This document shows, in pieces, positions 1 through 7,203 of a stretch of 25,331 nt of DNA (positions within the stretch are counted from its first letter, which is position 1; every line of letters begins with the position of its first letter). The translations under genes were made by a program, and so were the position numbers. Source of the DNA: Candidatus Undinarchaeales archaeon (GTDB taxonomy: Archaea > SpSt-1190 > JASMDC01). The stretch spans positions 1 to 25,331 of the forward strand of contig JASMDC010000042.1 of NCBI GenBank assembly GCA_030753015.1, in the 5' to 3' direction. The notes below the pieces were generated by a model. The model was not told the origin of the DNA. It made no database searches and saw nothing but the letters and a program-made list of their open reading frames with translations.

Positions 1-446
1 AGGAAGCCGATCCCGATGTCGTTCACGCACGTCTCCACGTCCTTTGGTGTCAAGGTAATGTTCACGCCCAGGCTTTCGAGGAGGTCGGCGGACCCCGACC
101 TGCTAGACACGCTTCTGTTCCCGTGTTTGGCCACCGACACGCCCGCACCAGCCACGACGAACGCGACTGTGGTGCTGATGTTGAACGTCCCGGAGCCATC
201 GCCGCCAGTCCCGCACGTGTCCACGGCAGTGCCCTGTACCGAGATGCTCTCGGCCTTCTGACGCATCACGGTCGCGCACGCGAAGATCTCGTCAACGGTC
301 TCGCCCTTCAGTCTGAGCGCCGTCAGGAACGCAGCGATCTGCGCAGGTGTCGCGCTTCCTCCCATGATCTCGTTCATGACGTCGAGCGCCTCTTTCTCCG
401 ACAGGTCCTTGCCTTCGATGACCTTCTTGATTGCTTCTTTTATCAT
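1..446 (-). CDS. trpD: Anthranilate phosphoribosyltransferase, N-terminal part (cut by window edge)
   Basis: Transfers phosphoribose from PRPP to anthranilate, the second step of tryptophan synthesis, in the cytoplasm. About 148 residues are visible. The PRPP-binding loop [17 protein letters not shown] is at residues 77-93, and [18 protein letters not shown] follows at about 107-124; both are hallmarks of the family. A full enzyme is about 340 residues, so the catalytic C-terminal half lies outside the window. The ATG at 446 directly follows the TGA stop of trpG (449-447), and a GGAGGGA Shine-Dalgarno site sits inside the end of trpG, so the two genes are translationally coupled in one trpE-trpG-trpD transcript. 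No internal promoter is apparent. Confidence 0.95.
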   Translation of the reverse strand, partial: MIKEAIKKVIEGKDLSEKEALDVMNEIMGGSATPAQIAAFLTALRLKGETVDEIFACATVMRQKAESISVQGTAVDTCGTGGDGSGTFNISTTVAFVVAGAGVSVAKHGNRSVSSRSGSADLLESLGVNITLTPKDVETCVNDIGIGF

Positions 447-1016
447 TCATGCTCCCTCCAGGAAGTTTCTGAGGATGTCCTTACCATGTTCTGTAAGTAT
501 CGATTCGGGGTGGAACTGAACGCCGTAGATCGGATACTCGCGGTGCTGGACCGCCATGATCTCGTCGGCCTCCGTCCTGCCGGTGATCTCCAACTGGTCG
601 GGGAAGCCCTCCCGGGCGATCACGAGCGAGTGGTACCGGGTCGCGGTGATGGGGGTCGGGACATCGGCGAAGATGCCCGTGCCGGTGTGATGGATGGGGC
701 TCGTCTTCCCGTGCAGGAGGTTGGCCGCCCTCTCGATAGTGCCCCCGAACACCAGTCCCATGGCCTGATGGCCCAGGCACACGCCGAGTGTCGGTATCGT
801 CCTGCTCATCGTCCGCAGTATATCGAGGGTAACGCCCGAGTCCTTGGGATGTCCGGGCCCCGGGCTGAGCACGATCCTGTCGGGCTTCGCCGCCATGGCC
901 TCCTCCAGGGAGATGTCGTTCCGCTCGACGATGATCTCTGCTCCCATCTCGCCGAGATACTGGGCGATGTTGTAAACGAACGAGTCGTAGTTGTCGATGA
1001 TGAGGATCCTAACCAC
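447..1016 (-). CDS. trpG: Anthranilate synthase component II, glutamine amidotransferase
   Basis: Class I glutamine amidotransferase that hydrolyses glutamine and channels ammonia to TrpE for anthranilate formation. The N-terminus ILIIDNYDSFVYNI, the oxyanion region SPGPG, the nucleophile elbow GVCLGHQ (Cys83 if counted from 1025) and the His/Glu pair in VQFHPES (172 and 174) are all present; the length of about 190 residues is normal. I prefer the GTG at 1016, giving MVRILIIDNYDSF, because family members begin just before this stretch and a GGGGTGG site ends 5 nt upstream. A GTG at 1025 would add three residues. The start overlaps the trpE stop (GTGGTTAG), which indicates coupling. Amidotransferases of p-aminobenzoate synthase (PabA) look alike; the trpE/trpD neighbours decide for TrpG. 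Confidence 0.93.
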   Translation of the reverse strand: MVRILIIDNYDSFVYNIAQYLGEMGAEIIVERNDISLEEAMAAKPDRIVLSPGPGHPKDSGVTLDILRTMSRTIPTLGVCLGHQAMGLVFGGTIERAANLLHGKTSPIHHTGTGIFADVPTPITATRYHSLVIAREGFPDQLEITGRTEADEIMAVQHREYPIYGVQFHPESILTEHGKDILRNFLEGA

Positions 1017-2256
1017 TGTGGCCACCCCCCAGTACCGACATCATGGCGCCCATCTTGTTCTCCGTCTCTATGAACTCGTTCTCCGGGACCGAGTCGGCGA
1101 CGATGCCGGCGCCCGCTTGCAGGTACGCTTTGTTGCCTTTGGTGAAGATCGATCTGATCGTGATGGCGAAGTCCATGTTCCCGTTGAAGTCGAAGTACCC
1201 CACCGCGCCCGCATATGGACCTCTCCGGGTCATCTCGAGCTCCTCGATGATCTCCATGGCCCTGATCTTGGGCGCTCCCGATACAGTGCCCGCAGGGAAG
1301 CATGAGCGCAGCGCGTCGAAGCAGTCCCGGTCCTTGCGCAGCTTGCTCGTGACGTTAGAGACGATGTGTTGGACATGCGAGTACTTCTCGCAGCCCATGA
1401 GCTCGTCCACCTTGACCGAACCGTACTCGGAGACGCGGCCCATGTCGTTGCGATGCAGGTCCACGAGCATGATGTGCTCGGCCCGCTCTTTCTCGTCGAG
1501 GAGCATGCTCACCTTCAGCTTCTCATCCTCCTCGGGATCCTTGGACCGGGGACGCGTACCGGCCAGGGGGCGGGTGGTGAGGACGCTGTTCTCGAGCCGC
1601 ACGAGCATCTCGGGGGAGGAACCGAAGACCTTCGATTCGTCGAAGTCGATGTAGAAGAGGTAGGGCGAGGGGTTCACCTGCCTGAGGATCCGGTACATGT
1701 CGAACTCGTTGCCCTTGAACGTCGCTTCCGTCCGCCGCGAGATGACCGTCTGGAAGATGTCGCCCGCCCGGATGTACTCCTTTGCCTGCTCGACCGCGTC
1801 CTCGAACGCAGGGCTCTTCATGTTGGTACGCGGTTTGCCGATGGTGAGCTCTTCATGTTCCTCATCACGATAGCCGTTGATAAGACCCTCGACATCCCGT
1901 TCCATCCTGTGCGAGATGAGATATGCCTTCCGGTGGATGTGGTCGAAGCAGACCACCTGTGACGGGATGATGAAGTGGGCGTCGGGAAGGTTCAGTTCGT
2001 CCTTCCTCAGCTCGGGGAGCCGCTCGAAGAAGCGGACGATGTCGTAGGAGAAGTAACCCACCATTCCGCCCGAGAAAGGGAGGAAGTCGACGGGCTCGGC
2101 ACTGAAGTCGTAGAACTCGCGTCGCAGGTACTCGTACGGATTCTCGCACTTTTCCCGGGTACCGTTGAACCGCACCTCGTGCCCCTTGGACCTGAATGAG
2201 AACACCGGATCGAACCCGATGAAGGAGTATCGCGCGGTCTTCTTGGTGCCCTCCAC
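1009..2256 (-). CDS. trpE: Anthranilate synthase component I (5' end unresolved)
   Basis: Converts chorismate and ammonia to anthranilate, the committed step of tryptophan synthesis. Chorismate-enzyme signatures are clear: EHIMLVDLHRND at 260-271, CFPAGTVSGAPK at 319-330, and QAGAGIVADSVPENEF at 380-395, counted from the GTG at 2256. That GTG is only the first usable in-frame start. The same frame stays open to 2430 and encodes plausible TrpE sequence upstream, including LLES at 2257-2268, which with the following residues forms LLES-x10-S, the tryptophan-binding feedback motif. The true N-terminus is therefore further upstream, and the 415 residues given are a minimum against a usual 430-520. 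The gene heads the minus-strand trp operon and overlaps trpG by 8 bp. Confidence 0.9.
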   Translation of the reverse strand: MEGTKKTARYSFIGFDPVFSFRSKGHEVRFNGTREKCENPYEYLRREFYDFSAEPVDFLPFSGGMVGYFSYDIVRFFERLPELRKDELNLPDAHFIIPSQVVCFDHIHRKAYLISHRMERDVEGLINGYRDEEHEELTIGKPRTNMKSPAFEDAVEQAKEYIRAGDIFQTVISRRTEATFKGNEFDMYRILRQVNPSPYLFYIDFDESKVFGSSPEMLVRLENSVLTTRPLAGTRPRSKDPEEDEKLKVSMLLDEKERAEHIMLVDLHRNDMGRVSEYGSVKVDELMGCEKYSHVQHIVSNVTSKLRKDRDCFDALRSCFPAGTVSGAPKIRAMEIIEELEMTRRGPYAGAVGYFDFNGNMDFAITIRSIFTKGNKAYLQAGAGIVADSVPENEFIETENKMGAMMSVLGGGHSG

Positions 2257-2434
2257 CGATTCCAGGAGGAAGCTCTCGTCCTTGTACTCCTGCTTGATGG
2301 CGGCATAGGCACCGACGACATCGAATCGGTCGAGACGGAGGTTCCGGACACTTGCCGTCAGAAGGTGGTGCTTGGGCGTGGGACTACCTTTGCGCTTCTT
2401 TCCGCCGACGCCAAAGGTGATCCCTCCTTTTCAT
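2257..2434 (-). other. In-frame 5' extension of trpE without a conventional start codon
   Basis: This stretch is open in the trpE frame from 2430, just inside a TGA at 2433-2431. From about 2350 it reads SVRNLRLDRF, then AYAAIK and SFLLES, which resembles the TrpE N-terminal domain, yet contains no ATG, GTG or TTG in frame. The predicted transcription start is near 2438. An ATG at 2434 opens only a 16-residue frame (MKRRDHLWRRRKEAQR). A GGAGGG site at 2427-2422 is correctly placed, 8 nt away, for a TTG at 2414, but that frame stops at 2360-2358, just where the trpE frame takes up recognisable sequence. Likely explanations are a one-base deletion (real or assembly), a frameshift, or a rare start codon such as the CTG at 2361. 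Confidence 0.6.
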
Positions 2435-2461
2435 GCGATCGAATAGATAAGACGTCTCCAG

Positions 2462-2470
2462 CTATTTAAA
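2462..2470 (-). promoter_or_regulatory. TATA box of the trp operon
   Basis: TTTAAATAG on the minus strand. Archaeal spacing of about 27 bp puts transcription start near 2438, a few bases before the ATG at 2434. The TGTACA palindrome begins 22 bp upstream of this box. Confidence 0.65.
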
Positions 2471-2491
2471 GATTGCTATTTATTGTTGATA

Positions 2492-2511
2492 ATTGTACAT
2501 TAATGTACAAT
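2492..2511. promoter_or_regulatory. 20-bp perfect palindrome with two TGTACA boxes (candidate TRP-box operator)
   Basis: ATTGTACATTAATGTACAAT reads the same on both strands. It holds two TGTACA hexamers (2494-2499 and 2504-2509) with centres 10 bp apart, about one helical turn. TGTACA is, to my knowledge, the core of the TRP box bound by TrpY in Methanothermobacter at its trpE promoter. Here it lies between the TATA boxes of trpE and the divergent DHH gene, about 22-25 bp from each, so it could control both. Which protein binds is inferred; a trpY gene is not in this window. Confidence 0.6.
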
Positions 2512-2535
2512 ACATTTGTTGTATACCCCTAGTAA

Positions 2536-2544
2536 AAGTATAAG
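2536..2544 (+). promoter_or_regulatory. TATA box of the DHH phosphoesterase gene
   Basis: AAGTATAAG centred about 31 bp before the ATG at 2571, which predicts a leaderless or nearly leaderless mRNA. Confidence 0.55.
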
Positions 2545-2570
2545 AACCGGCCTGGAGCGCATCCTGTCAC

Positions 2571-3959
2571 ATGGACGCCGAGCACCTCGTCCCGCCGGAT
2601 GAACTCTACGATAAAGCGGTCACTTTTTTCGAGGGCGTCCGCAAGTATGATAAGGTCCTGGTGTACGGCGATGGTGATCCTGACGGGATGACCGCTGCGG
2701 TGTGCGTGTCAGAAGTGCTGGACGCACGGCTCGCCAACTACGACGTGCGGTTCACCCGTGGCCAGCTCAACACAAAGGACGTCGAGCAGGTGGCCCAGGG
2801 CAAGTACAACAAGGTCTACTGCACCGATTTCTGGGAGATATACGAGTCGCCTGTCGAGGTCGTGGCCGACATGGTGGAGAAGGTGAAGGAGTTCGTGGTG
2901 TACGATCACCATGACATACGCACCGCGGGTCGCGAGAACCTCGACCGCCTATACGAGGAGCTGGACAGGCGGGGCATCCGTGACCGGTTTACTCTCATCA
3001 ATCCCAATCTCGAGGGTGTCGTGGACGTCCCCAACGGCTCGGCCTGGGAGTACCGTGTAGCCGAGCGATATGTAGCCCGCCATCCGCAGGCCCTGCTCGC
3101 CAAGCATATGTCGCGACTCAAGGAGGTGGCGACGGCAGGAGCGATCCTCGACTACTGCGCACCCCAGTCGGCCGACCTGGTGGCCGAAACGTTGCTCGAG
3201 CATCCCGAGTCGCTCGACTTCGACCGAAAGGGCCTGAGAAAGGCGCTGGACGACTACCAGAACGCCACGCCCGGGGACACTGTCACGTTCACAGCCTTGA
3301 AGGAAGCGCTGCCGCCGCAGAACGAGCTGCTCGGCTCGACATTCGGCATCGCCGGCCGTAACACGTTCGCCAACTGGATCGTCGCCGGATGGCGCGGTGC
3401 CCAAGACGTGTACAAGGCAGCAAAGGCCATGGCCCGCGGCACGGGCTCGTTCAACGACCTTGTCGAGGACACGGGCAGGTTCCCCGAGTTCTTCAAGAAC
3501 GTGAACCGCGTGGAGGGCGAACTGGCGTCCCAGTACGCGGTGTTCGAGGATGACCTCGCGCATCACGAGCGGGGCGAGGACACCACCGCCACCTCGTTCG
3601 ATGACGAGCTTGGACTCGCTGTGTTCCAGTACTCATCGGAGGACCCACTGCGGTTCGCCAGCCACCTTTCCACCAACCTGCGCGACCGGCACCCCGAGTT
3701 CGCATGGTTCGTATACCAGGTCAACGAGGAGAAGGGGTGGGTCGGTGGTAGCCTGCGTCTTGACGCGGAGCACTTCCCCCAGTACGACCTGGCCCGCGCC
3801 GTGGCCGAAGCGTCAAAGGGCATTGACGGGGCACGCGGCGGTGGCCACAGTGCCGCCAGCGGAGCGAGCATGGCCGAGAAGGACCTCCCGCTGTTCATCG
3901 AGCGTATCAAGGAAGAGCTCAGGCAGCAGCGGAAAGGGTCCGACGAAGAACCCGTCTGA
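2571..3959 (+). CDS. DHH/DHHA1-family phosphoesterase
   Basis: Member of the RecJ-like DHH superfamily, metal-dependent phosphodiesterases acting on single-stranded nucleic acid ends, nano-RNA or cyclic dinucleotides. Of 462 residues, motif I is VYGDGDPDGM (31-40, with Asp34, Asp36 and Asp38), a second-motif aspartate is Asp86 in YCTDF, the DHH motif proper is at 112-114 in VVYDHHDI, and a DHHA1-type ARGGGHSAASG lies near 420-430. Motif I begins with Gly-Asp where many relatives have His-Asp/Asn. The TATA box 31 bp upstream supports the ATG at 2571. It is divergent from trpE and shares the putative TRP-box operator. No domain is recognised for the middle region (about 220-340). The substrate cannot be read from sequence; it is distinct from the longer DHH protein at 21427-23112. 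Confidence 0.85.
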   Translation: MDAEHLVPPDELYDKAVTFFEGVRKYDKVLVYGDGDPDGMTAAVCVSEVLDARLANYDVRFTRGQLNTKDVEQVAQGKYNKVYCTDFWEIYESPVEVVADMVEKVKEFVVYDHHDIRTAGRENLDRLYEELDRRGIRDRFTLINPNLEGVVDVPNGSAWEYRVAERYVARHPQALLAKHMSRLKEVATAGAILDYCAPQSADLVAETLLEHPESLDFDRKGLRKALDDYQNATPGDTVTFTALKEALPPQNELLGSTFGIAGRNTFANWIVAGWRGAQDVYKAAKAMARGTGSFNDLVEDTGRFPEFFKNVNRVEGELASQYAVFEDDLAHHERGEDTTATSFDDELGLAVFQYSSEDPLRFASHLSTNLRDRHPEFAWFVYQVNEEKGWVGGSLRLDAEHFPQYDLARAVAEASKGIDGARGGGHSAASGASMAEKDLPLFIERIKEELRQQRKGSDEEPV

Positions 3960-3998
3960 TGGTGCCGGTCCGGCACTGACGGATTATCACTCACGAAC

Positions 3999-4022
3999 TG
4001 AGATCCCTGAGAACGGATCTCA
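3999..4022 (+). terminator. Hairpin 3' of the DHH gene, possible terminator
   Basis: TGAGATCC and GGATCTCA form an 8-bp stem around an 8-base loop and are followed by a pyrimidine-rich run. A second inverted repeat, GTGCCGG-T-CCGGCAC, lies at 3962-3976 just after the stop codon. Both fall between two plus-strand genes, the second of which has its own TATA box. Confidence 0.35.
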
Positions 4023-4099
4023 TTCCCTCTTTCCATGTGTGATGGGACGGGAAAACCGTGTTATTTTTATACTCCGGACGCTGCTCCCTTTCACCACCC

Positions 4100-4885
4100 A
4101 TGCGATATACTGTCACGCTCCTGTTGCTTGTCCTCCTTTGCGGCTGCACCGGCGGTCCGGCGGACGACCTCGCGGCCAACGCCACGGCGGCGGGTGAGGA
4201 CGCACGTGACGGAGTGAACCGGTTCGCGAACGAGACGTTGCCGCTCCGGGTGGCAGAGCATGAGCCACTGGACCTGTCCAGCGTCGAGAGCTTCGGGCAC
4301 TACCAGCAGTTCTGCAACGAGACCAACGTCCTCGTGGACGAGATGAACCGAGAGTTCGACCTCGGCATGCCGCGCATGGAGCCCACGCTTGAGGGCTGGG
4401 AGAAGGCGGCCGTGACCATCCAGGAGTACGGTCCGCTCATCCATACCCACAACGAGCTCATAGACTCGGCCCGTGCCTACAAGAGGGAACCCACGGAGGC
4501 GAACCTGGAACGTTTCTATCGGGTGTCGGGACGCTTCGCCCTGGAGACCACGCTCGTCTCAGGCCTGGTGTTCTCGGTCCCCGGGATCACAATCATCAGG
4601 GTGGGCTATCACGCGACCAAGGTCAATCGGTTCGACTGGGACCGTTCCAGCAGCATCACGCGGATGCTCAGTGAGGCCAGGGACACAACGAAGGAAGTGC
4701 TCGTCGAGACGAGCCAGACACCAGCCGACGAGGTGATCGAGGGCATCCTCGAGATGGCTAAGGAGCAGGACGGGATCGAAGCAAGCTTCGACGACCTGAA
4801 CGAATCTCTCGGCGATTTAAAGGACGAGCTCGTCAGCGGGCTCGACGATGTCCGACGTCAGGCGGCCGAGATCACGGACGGCTGA
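4100..4885 (+). CDS. Predicted lipoprotein, mostly helical, function unknown
   Basis: 261 residues. The N-terminus MRYTVTLLLLVLLCGCTGG is a typical lipoprotein signal with a lipobox ending at Cys16, so the mature protein should be tethered to the outer face of the membrane. The rest is predominantly helical; a weakly hydrophobic stretch lies around 153-170 (SGLVFSVPGITIIRVGY), and the last 60 residues are charged and coiled-coil-like (ASFDDLNESLGDLKDELVSG). I chose the ATG at 4100 because a TATA-like TTTTTATAC at 4066-4074 lies about 30 bp upstream and because an in-frame ATG at 4058 would put 14 unrelated residues before the signal peptide. I do not recognise a family. An Asn/Thr/Ala-rich linker follows the Cys, as in many archaeal lipoproteins. 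Confidence 0.75.
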   Translation: MRYTVTLLLLVLLCGCTGGPADDLAANATAAGEDARDGVNRFANETLPLRVAEHEPLDLSSVESFGHYQQFCNETNVLVDEMNREFDLGMPRMEPTLEGWEKAAVTIQEYGPLIHTHNELIDSARAYKREPTEANLERFYRVSGRFALETTLVSGLVFSVPGITIIRVGYHATKVNRFDWDRSSSITRMLSEARDTTKEVLVETSQTPADEVIEGILEMAKEQDGIEASFDDLNESLGDLKDELVSGLDDVRRQAAEITDG

Positions 4886-5239
4886 TCGGCGGGAGGGCCG
4901 TCAGCGGTTCCGACCGTGCATGCCTGCGGGGTTCATGCTCTGGAATAGATTGTTCCGCAGCTCATGCTCCCGCGTCGCAGTATGACGCGATAGAAGGCGC
5001 GTATGAGCGCCCATCTCACGTGTTCCATGCGGAGGAGTCGGCTCAAGGACATATCCGAGATATCGGGGCGGGCATGCGAAGGCCTTTTCATACCTTCGAC
5101 AGGGGGGGGCATACTCTGCATCTAGCAATGAGCTACGACCCCCGGCCATATGAACCTTGCACACGTATTTCCAATACGATATCAACGGTAAAGACGATCC
5201 TACCAAGCAATGGCCCTATGGGATGTCCCCGAGGGAGAG
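4886..5239. other. Intergenic stretch without a convincing gene
   Basis: About 350 bp between the lipoprotein gene and the small CxCWKC gene. A minus-strand frame at 4933-5052 (39 codons from the ATG at 5052, MSLSRLLRMEHVRWALIR...) has a TATA-like TATGAAAAGG at 5087-5096 about 40 bp upstream and could encode a basic amphipathic peptide, but there is no other support. A plus-strand frame from the ATG at 5128 is equally unsupported. No RNA gene is seen. Confidence 0.4.
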
Positions 5240-5273
5240 ATATTTAAGCGACGTCCGTCGTTCAAAGGACGTC

Positions 5274-5510
5274 ATGGGCCTTGCCGACCGGGACTACATG
5301 AAAGGCGGGTACGACGAAGGTGACCATCCGCCGGCCTGTACCTGCTGGAAATGCAACGAGGTCCGACGTCGCCGTCGCGCGGAAGAGGGGCCGAGGGCGG
5401 ACGATGGTGCGGAGGATATGCTCGAAGGGCTCCCGCCGATTCTTCAGAACAGGATGTTCTGGGCCGCTGTCGCCGTGCTTGCGGGGCTTTTCCTCCTGCG
5501 TGCGCTGTGA
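5274..5510 (+). CDS. Small tail-anchored protein with CxCWKC metal-site-like motif
   Basis: 78 residues. The N-terminal part reads GLADRDYMKGGYDEGDHPPACTCWKCNEVRR in two overlapping blocks; the three cysteines in CTCWKC preceded by His-Pro-Pro look like a metal-binding knuckle. An arginine cluster and an acidic segment follow, then a C-terminal hydrophobic helix (FWAAVAVLAGLFLLRAL) that ends the protein, so it is probably tail-anchored with the motif in the cytoplasm. The start is chosen from the TATA box ATATTTAAG at 5240-5248, about 30 bp before the ATG at 5274. In-frame ATG 5223 (MSPRERYLSDV) is possible and would add 17 residues, but it lies upstream of that TATA box. Function unknown. 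Confidence 0.65.
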   Translation: MGLADRDYMKGGYDEGDHPPACTCWKCNEVRRRRRAEEGPRADDGAEDMLEGLPPILQNRMFWAAVAVLAGLFLLRAL

Positions 5511-5626
5511 GCGGTCCAGGTCCGAAATATATATTTTGGATCGGTTCATAAGAAAACCTCTATCTAGAGAGTGACAGAGAGTCTGTACTTGGGAGATAGA
5601 AGAGTGGCAGCCGACTCCTCCGCGTG
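5511..5626. other. Convergent intergenic region with an orphan TATA-like palindrome
   Basis: Between the plus-strand small gene and the 3' end of the minus-strand primase gene. It holds AAATATATATTT at 5525-5536, a perfect 12-bp palindrome that could act as a TATA box on either strand, and an inverted CTCTA/TAGAG repeat near 5560-5571. No reading frame follows in either direction. Confidence 0.4.
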
Positions 5627-6895
5627 TCAATCGGGACCGCTCGAGTACACGCATCGTCGGAGGAACAGCTCCTCCTTCCCCACCACGCACCGCTCCCGGT
5701 CCACGTCCATCCCGAGCTCGGCGAGGAACCTGCCGTGCGCCCGGCCCAGCTTGCACTCGACACCCGACGGCACCACGTACGCCAGCTCCGGCGCCTTGGA
5801 GAGCACCTTCATGTTCGTGTCCCGCGTCCGTCCCACGGGCATGTAGACCAGACCGTATCGGGCGAACTGGCCGAGGTTGAGCGAGTCGGCGGCCTTGAGC
5901 ACCTTGAGCATACGCTCTCGCTGGAGGGGCTTGATAGAGATGGAGTAGACCACGTCCTCGTGTGAGAGCACGTAGAAGCTCGGCAGCTTGTAGGTGGTCT
6001 GGAGCTCTTTCAGCCGTTTCTCGTGCTTCTCCTGCCGCCTCCTGAAGTGCTTGAGGACGACCACGCTCAGGTCGGTTCCCGGCACCCGACTGCTCACTAG
6101 GGTCCGGAGACGGGTGGGCGGTGACCTGGCTCCCCATCGGTGCAGCCGCCCGAAGATGGTGCGGACCATTGAAAATGGTCGTTCATCTCCCCAGAAGGGG
6201 ATCCTAGGAGCAGGATAGTAAACACGCTGCACGCGTTTAAGTATTTCGTCCACAGGACGGGCGACCTCGTCCCGAGAGAGCACCGTGCACACGTACCCGG
6301 TCTTGGCGTTGATCGTTCCGGGGATGCGGAAGATGCGGCGCGTGTCGATTGTCGTCTTCCCGTCCACGACGATACCCGCGCCCGTGACCTCCTCCACCAT
6401 GGCCCTGTTCGCCTCCTTGTACGCATCCTCCCGCGACTCGGGATCGGCCTCTGCGATGCGCTGGTTGTCGCACACGACATGGAATCCCTTGCTCCCGCTG
6501 AAGGCGATATATCGCACATCCACACCCATGCCATCGAGGAACCCGAGGAGCGAGAGCGTCTCTTTTCGCACGTTCTCTAGCGTCCCGAGCTCCCCGCCCA
6601 CGTCCAGGTCGAACACAAGGTCGTTGTAGAGGAACATGGCGGTCCTGAGCGCCTTGGGCCCCAGCTTCTCGGGGGTGAGAAAGCAGGAGGTCGTGTAGTA
6701 GGCGTCCTGGGGCGTATGCTTGACCAGCTGCCCCTTGAGCTGGTCAGCGTTACGCACGTGCTCCTTGACCTTTTTGAAGCGGCCGTCGACGCGGAACCGG
6801 AAGTGACGGAACCGTACGTTCGGGATGGGGAACGCGGGCGTCAGTCCCCGGTAGTACGACTCAGCCTTCTTATCGGACCCGGACCAGATTACCAT
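5627..6895 (-). CDS. priS: Archaeo-eukaryotic primase, small-subunit type (divergent)
   Basis: DNA-dependent primase catalytic subunit of the AEP superfamily, which synthesises primers for replication. In 422 residues it shows the catalytic metal motif NDLVFDLDVGG (Asp-x-Asp near residue 93), the nucleotide-binding motif AFSGSKGFHVV near 131-141, and KTTIDTRRIFRIPGTINAKTG near 190-210, matching the DxxRLIRxPGSLHGKTG region of PriS. Motif 2 is SGSKGFH rather than SGxRGYH, and I see no zinc-stem cysteines, so it is divergent. The last 170 residues include a basic helical stretch (HFRRRQEKHEKRLKEL) and no known domain. The ATG at 6895 lies 26 bp inside the upstream 79-residue gene, implying a two-gene transcript. 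It could be a PriS paralogue; no large subunit (PriL) is in the window. Confidence 0.75.
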   Translation of the reverse strand: MVIWSGSDKKAESYYRGLTPAFPIPNVRFRHFRFRVDGRFKKVKEHVRNADQLKGQLVKHTPQDAYYTTSCFLTPEKLGPKALRTAMFLYNDLVFDLDVGGELGTLENVRKETLSLLGFLDGMGVDVRYIAFSGSKGFHVVCDNQRIAEADPESREDAYKEANRAMVEEVTGAGIVVDGKTTIDTRRIFRIPGTINAKTGYVCTVLSRDEVARPVDEILKRVQRVYYPAPRIPFWGDERPFSMVRTIFGRLHRWGARSPPTRLRTLVSSRVPGTDLSVVVLKHFRRRQEKHEKRLKELQTTYKLPSFYVLSHEDVVYSISIKPLQRERMLKVLKAADSLNLGQFARYGLVYMPVGRTRDTNMKVLSKAPELAYVVPSGVECKLGRAHGRFLAELGMDVDRERCVVGKEELFLRRCVYSSGPD

Positions 6896-7109
6896 ACTTC
6901 TCGGCCGTGATGTAGGTCTCCAGCGCGTTGACGAAGCTGGCGGGCGCGTCCCTGGGGCGGACACCGATGAGCGCGGACCTGATCTCGGCCTTGGTCATGC
7001 CGTCGCGGAACCGGTCACCGTGGTTATCCTTGATCCACGCGACCACCGAGTCGTAGCCGCCGTAGTCGGGCCCGTAGATGAGGTCCCAGATGAAGTCGAA
7101 GAATCCCAT
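6870..7109 (-). CDS. 79-residue protein of unknown function, co-transcribed with the primase
   Basis: Begins MGFFDFIWDLIYGPDYGGYDSV and continues with an even mix of charged and hydrophobic residues and no membrane segment; the aromatic N-terminus suggests a small globular or peptide-docking protein. A TATA box GATTTAAAGC at 7131-7140 lies about 26 bp before the ATG at 7109, so the mRNA is leaderless and this gene leads the transcript. Its 3' end overlaps the primase start by 26 bp. I do not recognise the family. The shared transcript raises, as inference only, a role linked to priming or replication. Confidence 0.7.
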   Translation of the reverse strand: MGFFDFIWDLIYGPDYGGYDSVVAWIKDNHGDRFRDGMTKAEIRSALIGVRPRDAPASFVNALETYITAEKYGNLVRVR

Positions 7110-7203
7110 CGGCCGTTCTGCACCATGGATGCTTTAAATCCTTGAGGCCGGGCGAGACGGCGAACGTCACACATAAAAAAACGAGGACGTAGAGGGCACA
7201 ACG

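Noticed and set aside
123-1073. Long plus-strand frame over trpD/trpG
   Set aside because: His/Arg/Asp-rich translation without domain logic, antisense to well-identified genes.
3962-3976. GTGCCGG-T-CCGGCAC as a protein binding site
   Set aside because: It lies just 3' of a stop codon with no promoter nearby; a termination or chance hairpin is simpler.
4933-5206. Minus-strand frames in the gap after the lipoprotein gene
   Set aside because: Two overlapping candidate frames, neither with a well-placed promoter for its full length; a 39-codon version is noted only as marginal.
5262-6137. Minus-strand 291-residue frame overlapping the small CxCWKC gene and the primase
   Set aside because: Low-complexity Arg/Ala/Gly composition, no promoter, and overlap with two supported genes.
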